This document shows, one piece after another, positions 52,050 to 61,645 of a stretch of DNA of 64,000 bases (position 1 is its first letter; each line of letters begins with the position of its first letter). Origin of the DNA: Bacillus sp. FJAT-18017 (lineage in GTDB: Bacteria > Bacillota > Bacilli > Bacillales > Cytobacillaceae); NCBI RefSeq assembly GCF_001278805.1, contig NZ_CP012602.1, forward strand, positions 3,321,501 through 3,385,500, in the 5' to 3' direction. The notes under the pieces are model-generated. The model saw only the letters and a program-made list of their open reading frames with translations, did not search any database and had not been told where the DNA came from. The position numbers and the translations under genes are program-made.

Positions 52050-54254
52050 TCATGACCTTACATCTGTTTTCTTTTCTTCTTTATCATCATTCAAGCTTTC
52101 AATTGGAGTCTCAAGCTCAAGGGTCAGCATATCCCCTTTTTTCAAAGTGGTGCCCCTGGTGATGCTTTGCTTGGAAACATATCCAGAACCTTTGTAATCA
52201 AGATTGATGCCAGCAAGGGTTGCCACTTTCATTGCATCGCGAAGCGACCATCCCCTCATATCCGGCATCGTTGCATTACCTGTTGTAAGCAAGATGATTC
52301 GTTCCCCTTCCATGGCAGTTTCCTCTGGCGCTGGAACCTGAGCTGCGATTTCACTGCCTTTTCCAATGACGACTGCTTCAAGTCCCTTATCCTTTAGTGA
52401 TTTCACAGCATTAGACGAGGGCTCTCCTGTTAAATCCGGAAGTTTAACGGAAGTAGGTGCTTCCTTGGTCGATGGTTTAATGTTCAGATATTGAAGACTG
52501 TTTTTCATTACCGGGTTGAAAATCATCGAGACTGGAATTGAGCCTTTGGAATAATGATCAATTTCTGGCTGTTGGACAGCAACATACACAACCAGTTCCG
52601 GGTCATCCTTTGGTGCCATGCCTAGGAATGAAAAGATATAATCTCCCGGCCCGTCCAAATATCCCCCTCCTTGGGACATTTCCGCTGTTCCTGTTTTCCC
52701 AGCTACGCTGTAGCCTTCAATGTTATATCGATTACCAGTTCCTTTCTTGGAGGTAATGACCGTTCCAAGGATATCCCGAACTTCTTTTGCAGCAGCGGCG
52801 GAAATCGGCGTTCCCGCGACCTGAGGCTTCTTTTCTTGGATATCGCCTGTATCAGGGTCTACTACTTTTTTTATGACATAGGGCTTCATCATTTTTCCAT
52901 CGTTGGCTATCGCAGTAGCAGCCTGGATTTGCTGAATTGCGGTAATGGCTGTACCCTGTCCAAAAGAAGTGGTGATTTTTTCAATCGGCCATTCGTAGCG
53001 GAGCTGGCTTGTTGCTTCATCCGGCAGATCAATACCGGTTGGCTTATCAAGTCCGAATTTTGACAAATACTCCCTGAAGGTTTCAAACCCCAACTTTTCC
53101 TTGGCAATCTTGGCGAACGCCACGTTGGATGAACGCTGGACACCTTCAAGATATGAAATCTTGCCCCAGCCTGTCCAGTTGTGGTCACGAATGGGTTTGT
53201 CTCTTTTTGTAACCTGGTAAGACCCTGATTGAAATTGCTCATTGGGGTTAAACTTTCCCTCGTTTACAGCCGCAGCAAGCGTGAAAATTTTCATCGTCGA
53301 TCCGGGTTCAAATGGATATTCTATCGCTTCGTTAAGCCAGGTTTCTTCCAGCCCTTCCCTTGTTTCAGGATGAAAAGACGGCCGTTGTCCCATTGCAAGA
53401 ATCTCGCCTGTTTTTGGATCGGCGACTATTGCGATTATTTTTTTCGGATTGTATTCCTCGACTACCTTATTCATCGAATCCTCAAGGAACGTCTGGATTT
53501 TTTTATCAAGCGTCAAATATATATCCTTGCCGTTATCGGCAGGGGTAACGATTTCTTTGCCGTCCGGGAGCAGATATCCCCAGACATCACTTTCGAATTT
53601 GATTTTTCCATCTTTTCCTTTAAGGATTGAGTCCATTGATTTCTCAATCCCCAGCCTTCCAATATTCCTTGTTTCCTCACCCTTTTTCTCAAGCTTTTCA
53701 ACAAAGCCGACTAAATGCGATGCAAAGACGCCATTCGGATAAAAGCGTTTTGAATCTGGCTGAAAAATAATCCCGGGCAACTCTTCTTTTTCTATCTGCA
53801 TTTTTGTTTGATAAGAGATATCCCTTCCGGCTTTACCAAATTCCACCTGGAACAGCTTAGGGTTTTCTTCTTTTTTAGAGAGGATGCGTAAAATCTCGCT
53901 TTCTTTCAAATCAATATATTTTGCCAGGGTTGCAGCAGTTTTTTCCGGGTCGACAACATGACGTGGCTTTTTTGGATTGGTTGTCATTTTTTTATCAAGG
54001 ATTGCAACAAGGTTGTACGACACGGTGTCCTCGGCGACAACCTCGCCGGATCTGTCCATGATTGTCCCTCTTCTCGCCTCAATGGTGTCCTGTCTCATAT
54101 GCTTTTGCTCCGCCTTGGCAGCTAGCGGCTGTCCGGCAGCTTCCCCAGTGATGCCAATAACAGAAAAACGGTATAGTACGACTAAAAAGAGCAGGAGGAA
54201 AGTGAAAAACAATCCAACTGCTCCCCTGTTTATATTAGGCTGTTTCTTTGGCAT
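52050..54254 (-). CDS. pbpB: Cell division penicillin-binding protein 2B
   Basis: A 734-residue class B PBP, the septal transpeptidase. N-terminal membrane anchor, dimerisation domain, catalytic Ser319 in STMK, SSN in RSSNVAFA and KTG in AGKTGTAE, then two C-terminal PASTA domains (about 595-715). The start follows the ftsL stop directly as TAAATG, with only a weak SD, so translation is probably coupled to ftsL. Confidence 0.97.
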   Translation of the reverse strand: MPKKQPNINRGAVGLFFTFLLLFLVVLYRFSVIGITGEAAGQPLAAKAEQKHMRQDTIEARRGTIMDRSGEVVAEDTVSYNLVAILDKKMTTNPKKPRHVVDPEKTAATLAKYIDLKESEILRILSKKEENPKLFQVEFGKAGRDISYQTKMQIEKEELPGIIFQPDSKRFYPNGVFASHLVGFVEKLEKKGEETRNIGRLGIEKSMDSILKGKDGKIKFESDVWGYLLPDGKEIVTPADNGKDIYLTLDKKIQTFLEDSMNKVVEEYNPKKIIAIVADPKTGEILAMGQRPSFHPETREGLEETWLNEAIEYPFEPGSTMKIFTLAAAVNEGKFNPNEQFQSGSYQVTKRDKPIRDHNWTGWGKISYLEGVQRSSNVAFAKIAKEKLGFETFREYLSKFGLDKPTGIDLPDEATSQLRYEWPIEKITTSFGQGTAITAIQQIQAATAIANDGKMMKPYVIKKVVDPDTGDIQEKKPQVAGTPISAAAAKEVRDILGTVITSKKGTGNRYNIEGYSVAGKTGTAEMSQGGGYLDGPGDYIFSFLGMAPKDDPELVVYVAVQQPEIDHYSKGSIPVSMIFNPVMKNSLQYLNIKPSTKEAPTSVKLPDLTGEPSSNAVKSLKDKGLEAVVIGKGSEIAAQVPAPEETAMEGERIILLTTGNATMPDMRGWSLRDAMKVATLAGINLDYKGSGYVSKQSITRGTTLKKGDMLTLELETPIESLNDDKEEKKTDVRS

Positions 54255-54611
54255 TTAATGCACAACCTTGACTTTTTTGTCATCAAGTGTAAGGCCTTTT
54301 TCCTGAGCCTTTTTCATAATCCGCTCATAGCTGCTTAATTCCTGTTTGAGGACTGTTAGATCACCATTCTGCTTTTCCTGCTTACTGATTGCCACTTTCA
54401 TTTCCTGGATATCCTTGTTGGTTTGATAAATTTCTGCCTGGGTGGAGATGATTTGCACAGCACCTAAGCTTAGGAATGCCGCAAATAACATCCATATGAA
54501 ACGTTCCCCCGGAGTTACCTTTTGCCATGTCGACCTGCGCCTCTCGGGTTGGGCCGCCTGTTGTCTTTGCTCATTTTGCTGTTCCTGGAGCTTTCTTGCC
54601 AAACTGCTCAT
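54255..54611 (-). CDS. ftsL: Cell division protein FtsL
   Basis: A 118-residue bitopic protein: charged N-terminus rich in Gln and Arg, one membrane segment (FIWMLFAAFLSLGAVQII) and a periplasm-side coiled coil. It forms the FtsL-DivIB-DivIC complex that controls PBP2B. Start has AGGAGGGG. It lies between rsmH and pbpB. Confidence 0.93.
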   Translation of the reverse strand: MSSLARKLQEQQNEQRQQAAQPERRRSTWQKVTPGERFIWMLFAAFLSLGAVQIISTQAEIYQTNKDIQEMKVAISKQEKQNGDLTVLKQELSSYERIMKKAQEKGLTLDDKKVKVVH

Positions 54612-54679
54612 TCGTTCCCCTCCTGATTCACTATTTTTTCCATAGACATATCCCTGGACCAGTGTCTCTATTTTTTCAT

Positions 54680-55612
54680 TTAAAGTTTTTCTGCTATTCT
54701 TAATTTTGCCGATCTTGCGCGATTATTCTCTTCAAGCTCATGCTCTCCTGGTATAATCGGCTTCCTGTTTACAAGCTTGAGAATCGGCTTATATTCATCC
54801 GGGATGATTGGCAGTCCGTGCGGCAATGGCGGTGTTTCCGAGGCCTGTTTTAATGCCACCTTGCAAATCCTGTCTTCAAGCGAATGAAAGGTTATAACCG
54901 AGATGCGGCCGCCCGTATTTAAAAGCTTGATTGCCTGGTGAAGAGACTTTTCGAATACTCCAAGTTCATCATTTACAGCTATTCTGATGGCCTGGAAAAC
55001 TCGTTTGGCCGGATGGCCTCCCGTTCTCCGGGCCGGTGCAGGGATGGCTTCCTTAATAAGGTCGACAAGCTCTGCCGTAGTTTCGATCGGCTTTTTTTCT
55101 CTTGCCGCTTCAATTTTTCGTGCGATTTGCTTTGAAAACTTTTCTTCTCCATAGCGGAAAAAGATTTTGACCAATTGCTCGTATGACCAATGGTTAACTA
55201 CATCGTAGGCAGAAATGTCGCCCTCAAGGTCCATCCTCATATCCAGAGGGGCATCATGATGGTAACTGAAACCACGCTCCGGTGTATCAAGCTGGGGAGA
55301 CGAAACCCCTAAATCATATAGCACACCATCAACACTATGTATCCCTATATTCTCCAATTCACTTTCAAGATGAAGGAAATTGCTTTTGATAATTGTTAGC
55401 TTGTCCGCATAGGCAGAAAGCTTTTCACGAGCATGTGCGATTGCTGTTTCGTCCTGGTCAAAGGCAATGAGTCGGCCCCCGGCACCAAGCTGCTGGGCAA
55501 TCTTCAAGCTGTGCCCCGCGCCTCCAAGTGTACAATCGACATAAATTCCATTTGGTTTAATATTCAATCCTTCTACAGCTTCATCCAATAATACTGTTGT
55601 ATGTTCAAACAT
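54680..55612 (-). CDS. rsmH: 16S rRNA (cytosine(1402)-N4)-methyltransferase
   Basis: A 310-residue SAM-dependent methyltransferase (MraW). [13 protein letters not shown] at the start, [10 protein letters not shown] (SAM loop), [10 protein letters not shown] and [11 protein letters not shown] are characteristic. It modifies C1402 in the ribosomal P site. ATG at 55612 is chosen over TTG at 55630, which would put the SD (GGAAGGG) inside the gene. It follows mraZ by 63 bp. Confidence 0.96.
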   Translation of the reverse strand: MFEHTTVLLDEAVEGLNIKPNGIYVDCTLGGAGHSLKIAQQLGAGGRLIAFDQDETAIAHAREKLSAYADKLTIIKSNFLHLESELENIGIHSVDGVLYDLGVSSPQLDTPERGFSYHHDAPLDMRMDLEGDISAYDVVNHWSYEQLVKIFFRYGEEKFSKQIARKIEAAREKKPIETTAELVDLIKEAIPAPARRTGGHPAKRVFQAIRIAVNDELGVFEKSLHQAIKLLNTGGRISVITFHSLEDRICKVALKQASETPPLPHGLPIIPDEYKPILKLVNRKPIIPGEHELEENNRARSAKLRIAEKL

Positions 55613-55675
55613 CGTTAGCCACCCTTCCAATCGAACGATACAAAAAAAAGAAATTATACCAGAATAATATCCCCT

Positions 55676-56107
55676 CTATATATCGAACCCAATCATATTT
55701 TCTGCGATTTCAGCAAAAGAATCCTCGGATTCCTGGAAATATTCTTCCCATAACTGCTTGCTCCAGATTTCAATTCGATTGGAAACACCTAAAATCACAC
55801 ATTCTTTCTGCAGTTGAGCATAGTCAAGTAATGGAGCAGGTATATTAATTCTTCCCTGCTTGTCTATTTCGCTTTCAGTCGCGCCGGAAAAAAAGAACCT
55901 TGTAAAAGCGCGAGCATCTTTTTTTGTAAGCGGGAGAGCCTTCAGTTTCTCCTCAATCTCACTCCATTCAGAGAGCGGGTAACCAAACAAGCATCGGTCA
56001 AGACCACGGGTTATGATGAACATCTCCCCCAGATTGTCCCTTAACTTGGAAGGAACGATCAGGCGGCCTTTATTATCGATGTTATGATGGTACTCACCCA
56101 TGAACAT
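55676..56107 (-). CDS. mraZ: Transcriptional regulator MraZ
   Basis: A 143-residue protein with two AbrB-like SpoVT swapped-hairpin domains ([21 protein letters not shown] and [16 protein letters not shown]). MraZ binds direct repeats before its own operon and represses the dcw cluster in E. coli; in mollicutes it can activate. ATG at 56107 follows GGGGGTAA and gives the standard MFMGEY start. Direct GTGG boxes lie 30-60 bp upstream (56139-56168). Confidence 0.96.
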   Translation of the reverse strand: MFMGEYHHNIDNKGRLIVPSKLRDNLGEMFIITRGLDRCLFGYPLSEWSEIEEKLKALPLTKKDARAFTRFFFSGATESEIDKQGRINIPAPLLDYAQLQKECVILGVSNRIEIWSKQLWEEYFQESEDSFAEIAENMIGFDI

Positions 56108-56116
56108 ACCCGTTAC

Positions 56117-56168
56117 CCCCACTTTCTAATAAGAATGTACCACAATCCTCCACTTTCCTCCACTATTT
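56117..56168 (-). promoter_or_regulatory. Putative MraZ-binding direct repeats upstream of mraZ
   Basis: On the minus strand three boxes, TAGTGGAGGA, AAGTGGAGGA and TTGTGGTAC, follow each other on a 10-bp pitch (CAC at 56141, 56151, 56161 on the plus strand). A further AAAGTGGGGG lies at the SD. AAAGTGG direct repeats with this pitch are the known target of MraZ in mycoplasmas, and TGGGN repeats in E. coli. Confidence 0.75.
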
Positions 56169-56169
56169 T

Positions 56170-56587
56170 TTATTATTACTTTATTAAGTTGGTATACAAT
56201 TCTGACTATGATGGTTCTGCATTATCTATCATCAATAGACAAAAATCGTCAAATACCGCGGTGTATTGCGGGATTAAAGGATTAGATTACCTCCTATAAA
56301 AAAAGATTTAATGGAAAAATCTGCTGTCTATAACGGAATAATCTGTCTAAAGAAAAATAGACTAAAAACATTGCTAAAAAGATAAGCTTGCTGCCAGCAC
56401 CTTTAATGTTTTTACGATTTATAAATATGGAACTAATGAATTTTAGTAAGAAAACAATGCTGAGTGGGTGGTAGTGGAGGATAGAGTGAGATGCGGGGAA
56501 ACTTTTAACGTTTGATTGAGTTAATTGGCGCTCAAATTTCAGAGACTGTGGTGCAAAGTGGAGGAAAAACATAAACAGGCTTCAAGG
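56170..56587. other. Gap between mraZ boxes and the bshC terminator
   Basis: This 420-bp stretch has no credible gene. It should hold the dcw promoter. It also has two more groups of 10-bp-spaced GTGG boxes, on the opposite strand, at 56464-56485 and 56548-56561. Confidence 0.5.
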
Positions 56588-56622
56588 AAAAAAAGGTCCC
56601 GCTGTATGCGGAACCTTTTTTA
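56586..56622 (-). terminator. Terminator of bshC
   Basis: Minus strand: AAAAAAGGTTCCGC pairs with GCGGGACCTTTTTTT across ATACA (56588-56621), with one mismatch and a T run. The bshC stop TAA lies at its start. Confidence 0.9.
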
Positions 56623-58254
56623 AATCCGTACTAATTTATGGGTACCATCAAATTCATACTCAAGCTCGAGAAGCCGGCTTGGAAAATCAAGTCCAAACTT
56701 ATTCACATAATAAAGGATATTCCAGACCCGTTCCTGCGGGCTCCCTTCTGGCCTTAGTTCAAGAGAAACCCGATTAAATTTGCCGAGGGCAATGGAATGC
56801 TTCATCTTTATTGCTTCTTCAAGCTTCTTTTGCATAAAGCCGATTTGCGAAAGGATGATACTTTCATTCTTTTTCACTAAAGCAAGAATAGCCGGTTCAA
56901 TTTCAATTGTTTTATCTTCAATCCGCCTGTATTGAGCATTGACTTCCTTGATGGCGTTCTGAAAAACGGATTCAAGTTCAGGGTCCTGGATTGAATCAAG
57001 GTACCTCTCCTCATCCGGCCCTGTCCCCCGCCTAATTGTCTCAGATACATTCAAGTCAAGTTCCTGAATATCTCTTTCAATAGTTCTATCGATGAATGTA
57101 ATGTTCAGCCTTGGCACAATTGGGGGCATTTTCATGCCGAAGTTTTCAAACACAAGCTTCAGCTCGGCCCAATAAGCTATTTCTCCCGGACCCCCTATAA
57201 ACGACAAGACCGGGAACAGCCATTCCTGCATTAATGGCCTTGTCACAACATTATTACTAAGGCTGGCAGGTTCATTCCTGGCTATCTGCAGCAATTCCTC
57301 AAGGGTAAATGAAAGGCTGCCTTTATTGCCGACGAAACACCCTGACATCGGATCAAAATCAAGCAGAACTCGTTCATTGATAGTTTTATCATAATAAAAT
57401 AAATTTGCTGAGTTCTCGGAAGCATCTATCGTTTTAGGGAAACCGCCTTTGCTTATTTCCTCCTGCTGACGGAGCAATGCAGAAATAATTGCTTCCTGGC
57501 CGAGGATGATGTCCTCGAACCTCGAACGTTCAATTTCTCTTAATTCAGGATTCCCAGAATCAATTAGCAAGAGACCGGAGTCAGGAAAGAGACCGGTAAT
57601 TAAGTCTCCAAAAAAGTCAGTGAATGTTTCGGAACGCTTTAACGCGTCCTCCATAAATGCTTTAACCTGCCGAGTATGTCCGGTTTCCCCAAAAAGGGAA
57701 AGTATACTGGCAACCCAAGAACGGCAAAGCTCCTTATCTATCCGGATGTCAGTGACCATCTTTTTCTGAATTACTTTTTGAGGAAAAATCCACTTGTCCG
57801 CCCTTGTGCCAATCGGGACATAAACATGGTTCACTTCCTGATAGTCATGGTCTTCACCGGCAATCCAGAAAACGGGAACGACTGGGATTCCAAGTTCCTT
57901 CTCTTTCTGCCTGGCTAGTTGAATAATGGAAATGACTTTATGTATCGAGTATAAAGGCCCGGTAAGGATGCCCGCCTGCTGCCCGCCAATAATTACCGCG
58001 CTGTCCGGCCGCTTCAATTTTTCAAGCGAGTTTTTAATTGCTGCAGACGGCTGGAAACGCGCCATATACTTTTCGATATGTACGGCAAGCTCTTCTCTCG
58101 GAAATTGCCTTGTAGCTAGTTCATCAAGCCTTGCCCTGTCAGCTCCAGGCTCATTATATGTATAGTGGAAAAATGGCATTACTTCATTTGTCTGCTGCAA
58201 ATAATAAGATGCAAACGGATTTGCCGCAGGCAATAAGAGATTTGAAACCTCCAT
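56620..58254 (-). CDS. bshC: Putative cysteine ligase BshC (bacillithiol synthesis)
   Basis: A 544-residue protein of the BshC (YllA) family, with a Rossmann-like core (AVIIGGQQAGILTGPLYSIHK, VPVFWIAGEDHDYQEVNHV) and a C-terminal coiled coil (about 385-470). It is thought to add cysteine to GlcN-malate in the last step of making bacillithiol, the main thiol of Bacillus. Length matches the family. It lies between a DUF3397-like gene and mraZ as in related Bacillus; start has AAGGAAG. Confidence 0.95.
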   Translation of the reverse strand: MEVSNLLLPAANPFASYYLQQTNEVMPFFHYTYNEPGADRARLDELATRQFPREELAVHIEKYMARFQPSAAIKNSLEKLKRPDSAVIIGGQQAGILTGPLYSIHKVISIIQLARQKEKELGIPVVPVFWIAGEDHDYQEVNHVYVPIGTRADKWIFPQKVIQKKMVTDIRIDKELCRSWVASILSLFGETGHTRQVKAFMEDALKRSETFTDFFGDLITGLFPDSGLLLIDSGNPELREIERSRFEDIILGQEAIISALLRQQEEISKGGFPKTIDASENSANLFYYDKTINERVLLDFDPMSGCFVGNKGSLSFTLEELLQIARNEPASLSNNVVTRPLMQEWLFPVLSFIGGPGEIAYWAELKLVFENFGMKMPPIVPRLNITFIDRTIERDIQELDLNVSETIRRGTGPDEERYLDSIQDPELESVFQNAIKEVNAQYRRIEDKTIEIEPAILALVKKNESIILSQIGFMQKKLEEAIKMKHSIALGKFNRVSLELRPEGSPQERVWNILYYVNKFGLDFPSRLLELEYEFDGTHKLVRI

Positions 58255-58352
58255 ACAGTACTTCCTTTCTGCAAAAACAATTGTGTATCAATACCATATG
58301 AGTATAGCATTTACATTACGTAAACAAAAAAAACTTTGCCTGACAATCTACT

Positions 58353-58748
58353 TTAAGGAAATTGGACGGCAGTTGTCGCACGTTGAATTAATCCAAATAC
58401 GATCAGCCCTAGGTACCCAATAAAAAACAAAAGGAAATTAAATCTCCAAAATCCTCTGAAGACTTTTCCAAGAACTACTTCCCCTCTTATTTTCCAATGC
58501 AGGACGGCAAAAATCATTGCTGTGGCAAACACTATAATCAAAATTAGCCAGAGGTAAGATTGTCCCCAAATGGTTCTAATTAAGAAATGGACGGCAAGAA
58601 TTAGGAGCAAAGTTGTAAAATCCACCGCACTACGCACCGAACGCCTGTGGTTTCCGGTTATCGACTTGCTTATTATAAAGATGAGCAAGTATCCCAAAAG
58701 CGGCATAACGATGAATGCAGCGAGAAACGATGAAATGACTGTGCTCAT
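58353..58748 (-). CDS. DUF3397-like membrane protein
   Basis: A 131-residue protein with four predicted hydrophobic segments and few charged residues. It resembles DUF3397 proteins found next to panE/bshC in Bacillus; I am moderately sure of that family. ATG at 58748 overlaps the panE stop as ATGA and has AGGGGGGG upstream; a further in-frame start at 58769 adds only seven residues. No function is known. Confidence 0.75.
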   Translation of the reverse strand: MSTVISSFLAAFIVMPLLGYLLIFIISKSITGNHRRSVRSAVDFTTLLLILAVHFLIRTIWGQSYLWLILIIVFATAMIFAVLHWKIRGEVVLGKVFRGFWRFNFLLFFIGYLGLIVFGLIQRATTAVQFP

Positions 58749-59635
58749 GTATTCCCCCCCTGTCCCCATTCAATTCCTTTAATCATATGATAAAAAGCGG
58801 TTATGAGGGGAACGCTCTTCCCCATGTCTCCAGCCTGCTCAAGAAGATAGCCGAGAATCGCATCAACCTCCGTCATTCTGCCTGACTCAATATCCTTCAG
58901 CATTGAAGAACGGTTCTCCGCTGTTTTTTTGCAAATTTCTTTAACAAGCTTTAATTGCCCGGCCTTATCCTTAAATCCCAGGATATCCACCACCTCAGCA
59001 AATACATCCTCAAGCATCTTTTCAAAATACGAGTTTGTAATAAGCTCGCCATTTTGAACACGGAGGATAGCGGTGAGCGGATTTATAACAGCGTTGGCGG
59101 AAAGTTTGCTGGCCAGCATCATATAATAATCTTCTTCTACTAAGAATGGGAAATTCGTTCTTGAAATTGCCGCAAGTTCCTTGAGCAACTCACCGTCACC
59201 CTTCACTACTGCTGCTTTGGTAACCCCAATTCCATTATGGCTTACAAATGCCGGACCTTCCCTTAACGCGCCGTGTTCAACAGACCCAACAAAGATATTA
59301 CAGCCTGTAAGTTTTTCAAAGAACTTCAAGTGACCCATGCCATTCTGTAAAAAAAGCACGTTGGGGATGCCGTCGAGTTGCATTAGAACGCTCTCAAGGT
59401 GGTACTGTTTCACAGCAATAATCGCGAGATCTACATTAGGCAATCCCACGGCCAAAGGTTTCGCTACAACCTTTGCATTAAAAGGTTCATTACCACGGCG
59501 GATTGTAATCCCTGACTTGTTTATAGCTTCAGCTTGTTCGATTGTACGTGTATATAAAAGGACATCAAACCGGTTTTGCAGATATGCAGCAAACAACAAC
59601 CCGATTGATCCTCCACCTATTACAGCAATTCTCAT
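58745..59635 (-). CDS. panE: 2-dehydropantoate 2-reductase family protein
   Basis: A 296-residue ketopantoate reductase: NADPH loop AVIGGGSIGLLFAAYL at the N-terminus, KQYHLESVLMQL, and the catalytic Lys in KLSANAVINPLTA. It would reduce ketopantoate to pantoate for coenzyme A synthesis. This matches B. subtilis YlbQ by position beside bshC; a second PanE-like protein may exist elsewhere. ATG at 59635 follows GCGGGGAG. Confidence 0.9.
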   Translation of the reverse strand: MRIAVIGGGSIGLLFAAYLQNRFDVLLYTRTIEQAEAINKSGITIRRGNEPFNAKVVAKPLAVGLPNVDLAIIAVKQYHLESVLMQLDGIPNVLFLQNGMGHLKFFEKLTGCNIFVGSVEHGALREGPAFVSHNGIGVTKAAVVKGDGELLKELAAISRTNFPFLVEEDYYMMLASKLSANAVINPLTAILRVQNGELITNSYFEKMLEDVFAEVVDILGFKDKAGQLKLVKEICKKTAENRSSMLKDIESGRMTEVDAILGYLLEQAGDMGKSVPLITAFYHMIKGIEWGQGGNT

Positions 59636-59667
59636 TCTTCTAACTCCCCGCAATTATTTACATGTTA

Positions 59668-59893
59668 CGCTTCCGCTTTTCTTGTCTAGCTCCTGCGCAT
59701 AGCGCCTAGTGTACTTCGGTCCCCTCGTTACGATAAGTCAACATCGATTCGCTTGCGCTCATCGTGTTTCCTTTATCTCCTTCGAGGCCCTCCACAAGGA
59801 AGGCTTCGGCAGCATCAGCATCGCACGAAGAAAAAGTGATAACTTTTTCGAGGAGGCCATACGGCGCTGACCAGGCGCTTCCGCTTTTCTTGT
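59668..59893. repeat. Dispersed ~210-bp element, copy 2, with 18-bp direct repeat ends
   Basis: Closely matches copy 1 (24024-24233). An 18-bp sequence, CGCTTCCGCTTTTCTTGT, stands at both ends (59668-59685 and 59876-59893). The internal hairpin GAAAAAGT/ACTTTTTC (59830-59849) replaces GAAAATGC/GCATTTTC of copy 1 with perfect pairing kept. Lies in the 457-bp gap between panE and the carboxylase genes. Confidence 0.9.
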
Positions 59894-60050
59894 TTACCTA
59901 CATTTTACCAAAATGGGACCGGCTTTGTATGGCTAATTTCCTATTTAGAATGAACTTATTCGTTTTTCCTTTGGCGAGCGCACCAATTATGGAGGTTCTT
60001 TATGTATAGCTGGTCTTTGTAGATACCTGCACAGAGACTAATCCCTGAAC

Positions 60051-60080
60051 CAAAAACCCTTCCGCTCAGGGCGAAAGGGT
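60051..60080 (-). terminator. Terminator of the acyl-CoA carboxylase operon
   Basis: On the minus strand ACCCTTTCGC pairs with GCGGAAGGGT across CCTGA, followed by TTTTTGG. It begins about 12 bases past the stop of the carboxyltransferase gene. Confidence 0.85.
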
Positions 60081-60092
60081 AGGTGTGAATAC

Positions 60093-61634
60093 TTAAACTG
60101 GATAAACCGGATGTTTTCGGGTACTGAAGTTCAATTCCTTTGTTTCATAGTAGCCAAAGCGATTAATCAGTACCTCTCTCAACTCATCGGCTGCTACAAT
60201 CTCATCGACTATCAACTCTGATGCGAGCTTATAAATATCAATCGATTCCTTGTATTCCTGATGCTTTTCCTGTACAAAAGCAAGCTTTTCTTTCGGATCG
60301 GCAATTTCATTGATTTTATTGGAATAGACTGCGTTAACGGCAGCTTCCGGCCCCATAACCGCGATTTGCGCGGTAGGAAGTGCAATGCATACATCCGGCT
60401 CAAAAGCTGGGCCCGCCATCGCATACAGGCCGGCGCCGTAGGCTTTGCGGACAATGACTGAGATTTTCGGCACAGTCGCTGAACTCATAGCAGCAATGAG
60501 CTTTGCCCCATGGCGAATAATACCAGCACGTTCAACCTTGGTCCCAATCATGAAGCCTGGCACATCCGCTAGGAACAAAAGCGGAATATTGAAGGCATCG
60601 CAAAGTTGAATGAACTTAGCACCCTTATCAGCTGAATCGACGAACAGGACACCGCCTTTTACCTTTGGCTGGTTGGCAATGATACCGACTGGCCTGCCGT
60701 CCATCCTCGCCAACCCCGTGATTAATTCAGGGGCGAACAGTTTTTTAATTTCAAAAAAGCTTCCTTCATCTATCAAACTATTGATTGCTTCATACATATC
60801 AAATGGCGCATTCTGATTTACAGGAACGATTGACTCTAGAGAACGTCCGGAAACAGGTGGGACAGAGTCAACAGTTTTGGGCCTTACCTGGAAGTTTGCA
60901 GGGAAGTAGGCAATATACTTTTTAGCAGACTCAATTGCTTCCTCCTCGTTAGCTGCCAGGATGTCTCCACATCCGCTAACCGTACAGTGCATGCGGGCAC
61001 CGCCCATTTCCTCGAGAGTAACTTTCTCTCCAATAACCTTTTCAGCCATTCTTGGTGACCCAAGATACATAGATGCGTTCCCATCAACCATAATGACAAC
61101 ATCACAAAATGCAGGTATGTATGCTCCACCTGCAGCAGATGGGCCAAACAATAAGCATATTTGAGGAATCATCCCGGACAGCTTCACCTGATTGTAAAAT
61201 ATCCTGCCTGCGCCGCGCCTGTTCGGAAACATGTCAAGCTGGTCAGTAATCCTTGCACCGGCGGAATCAACCAAATAGAAAAGCGGCACCTTCAATTTTT
61301 CAGCAACTTCCTGGATTCGTATGATTTTCTCAACTGTCCGGGCGCCCCACGATCCAGCTTTTACAGTTGAATCATTAGCCATAACGCAGACGGTTTGCCC
61401 GCCAACCTTGCCTATTGCTGTTACTACGCCATCTGCTGGAAGACCCTCCGCCTGATTATTGGCGAACTTGCCGTCTTCTTCATACTTGCCATTGTCAAAC
61501 AACAACGCAAGCCTGTCACGGACAAACAGCTTGCCCTGTTCTTTATTTTTTTCATGGTATTTCGGGTGGCCGCCTGTTTCGGCGACAGACTTTTTCTCAT
61601 TGAGCTTATCTGATAATGTTGTAGTTTCAGCCAT
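60093..61634 (-). CDS. Acyl-CoA carboxylase carboxyltransferase (beta) subunit
   Basis: A 513-residue biotin-dependent carboxyltransferase like propionyl-CoA carboxylase beta or methylmalonyl-CoA decarboxylase alpha. It has two crotonase-fold halves, each with an oxyanion-hole Gly-Gly pair (GPSAAGGAYIPAF and KAYGAGLYAMAG). It would move a carboxyl group from biotin to an acyl-CoA, probably acetyl-, propionyl- or 3-methylcrotonyl-CoA. ATG at 61634 follows AGGGGGGAT. The upstream genes give the matching biotin carboxylase and carrier. Confidence 0.9.
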   Translation of the reverse strand: MAETTTLSDKLNEKKSVAETGGHPKYHEKNKEQGKLFVRDRLALLFDNGKYEEDGKFANNQAEGLPADGVVTAIGKVGGQTVCVMANDSTVKAGSWGARTVEKIIRIQEVAEKLKVPLFYLVDSAGARITDQLDMFPNRRGAGRIFYNQVKLSGMIPQICLLFGPSAAGGAYIPAFCDVVIMVDGNASMYLGSPRMAEKVIGEKVTLEEMGGARMHCTVSGCGDILAANEEEAIESAKKYIAYFPANFQVRPKTVDSVPPVSGRSLESIVPVNQNAPFDMYEAINSLIDEGSFFEIKKLFAPELITGLARMDGRPVGIIANQPKVKGGVLFVDSADKGAKFIQLCDAFNIPLLFLADVPGFMIGTKVERAGIIRHGAKLIAAMSSATVPKISVIVRKAYGAGLYAMAGPAFEPDVCIALPTAQIAVMGPEAAVNAVYSNKINEIADPKEKLAFVQEKHQEYKESIDIYKLASELIVDEIVAADELREVLINRFGYYETKELNFSTRKHPVYPV

Positions 61635-61645
61635 CCTTATCCCCC

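Noticed and set aside
56084..56299. Plus-strand ORF opposite the mraZ start
   Set aside because: It lies over the mraZ promoter and boxes, has no SD, and is AT-rich low-quality sequence.
59764..60009. 81-residue plus-strand ORF after panE
   Set aside because: Most of it is the dispersed repeat copy 2, so it is an accident of the repeat sequence.
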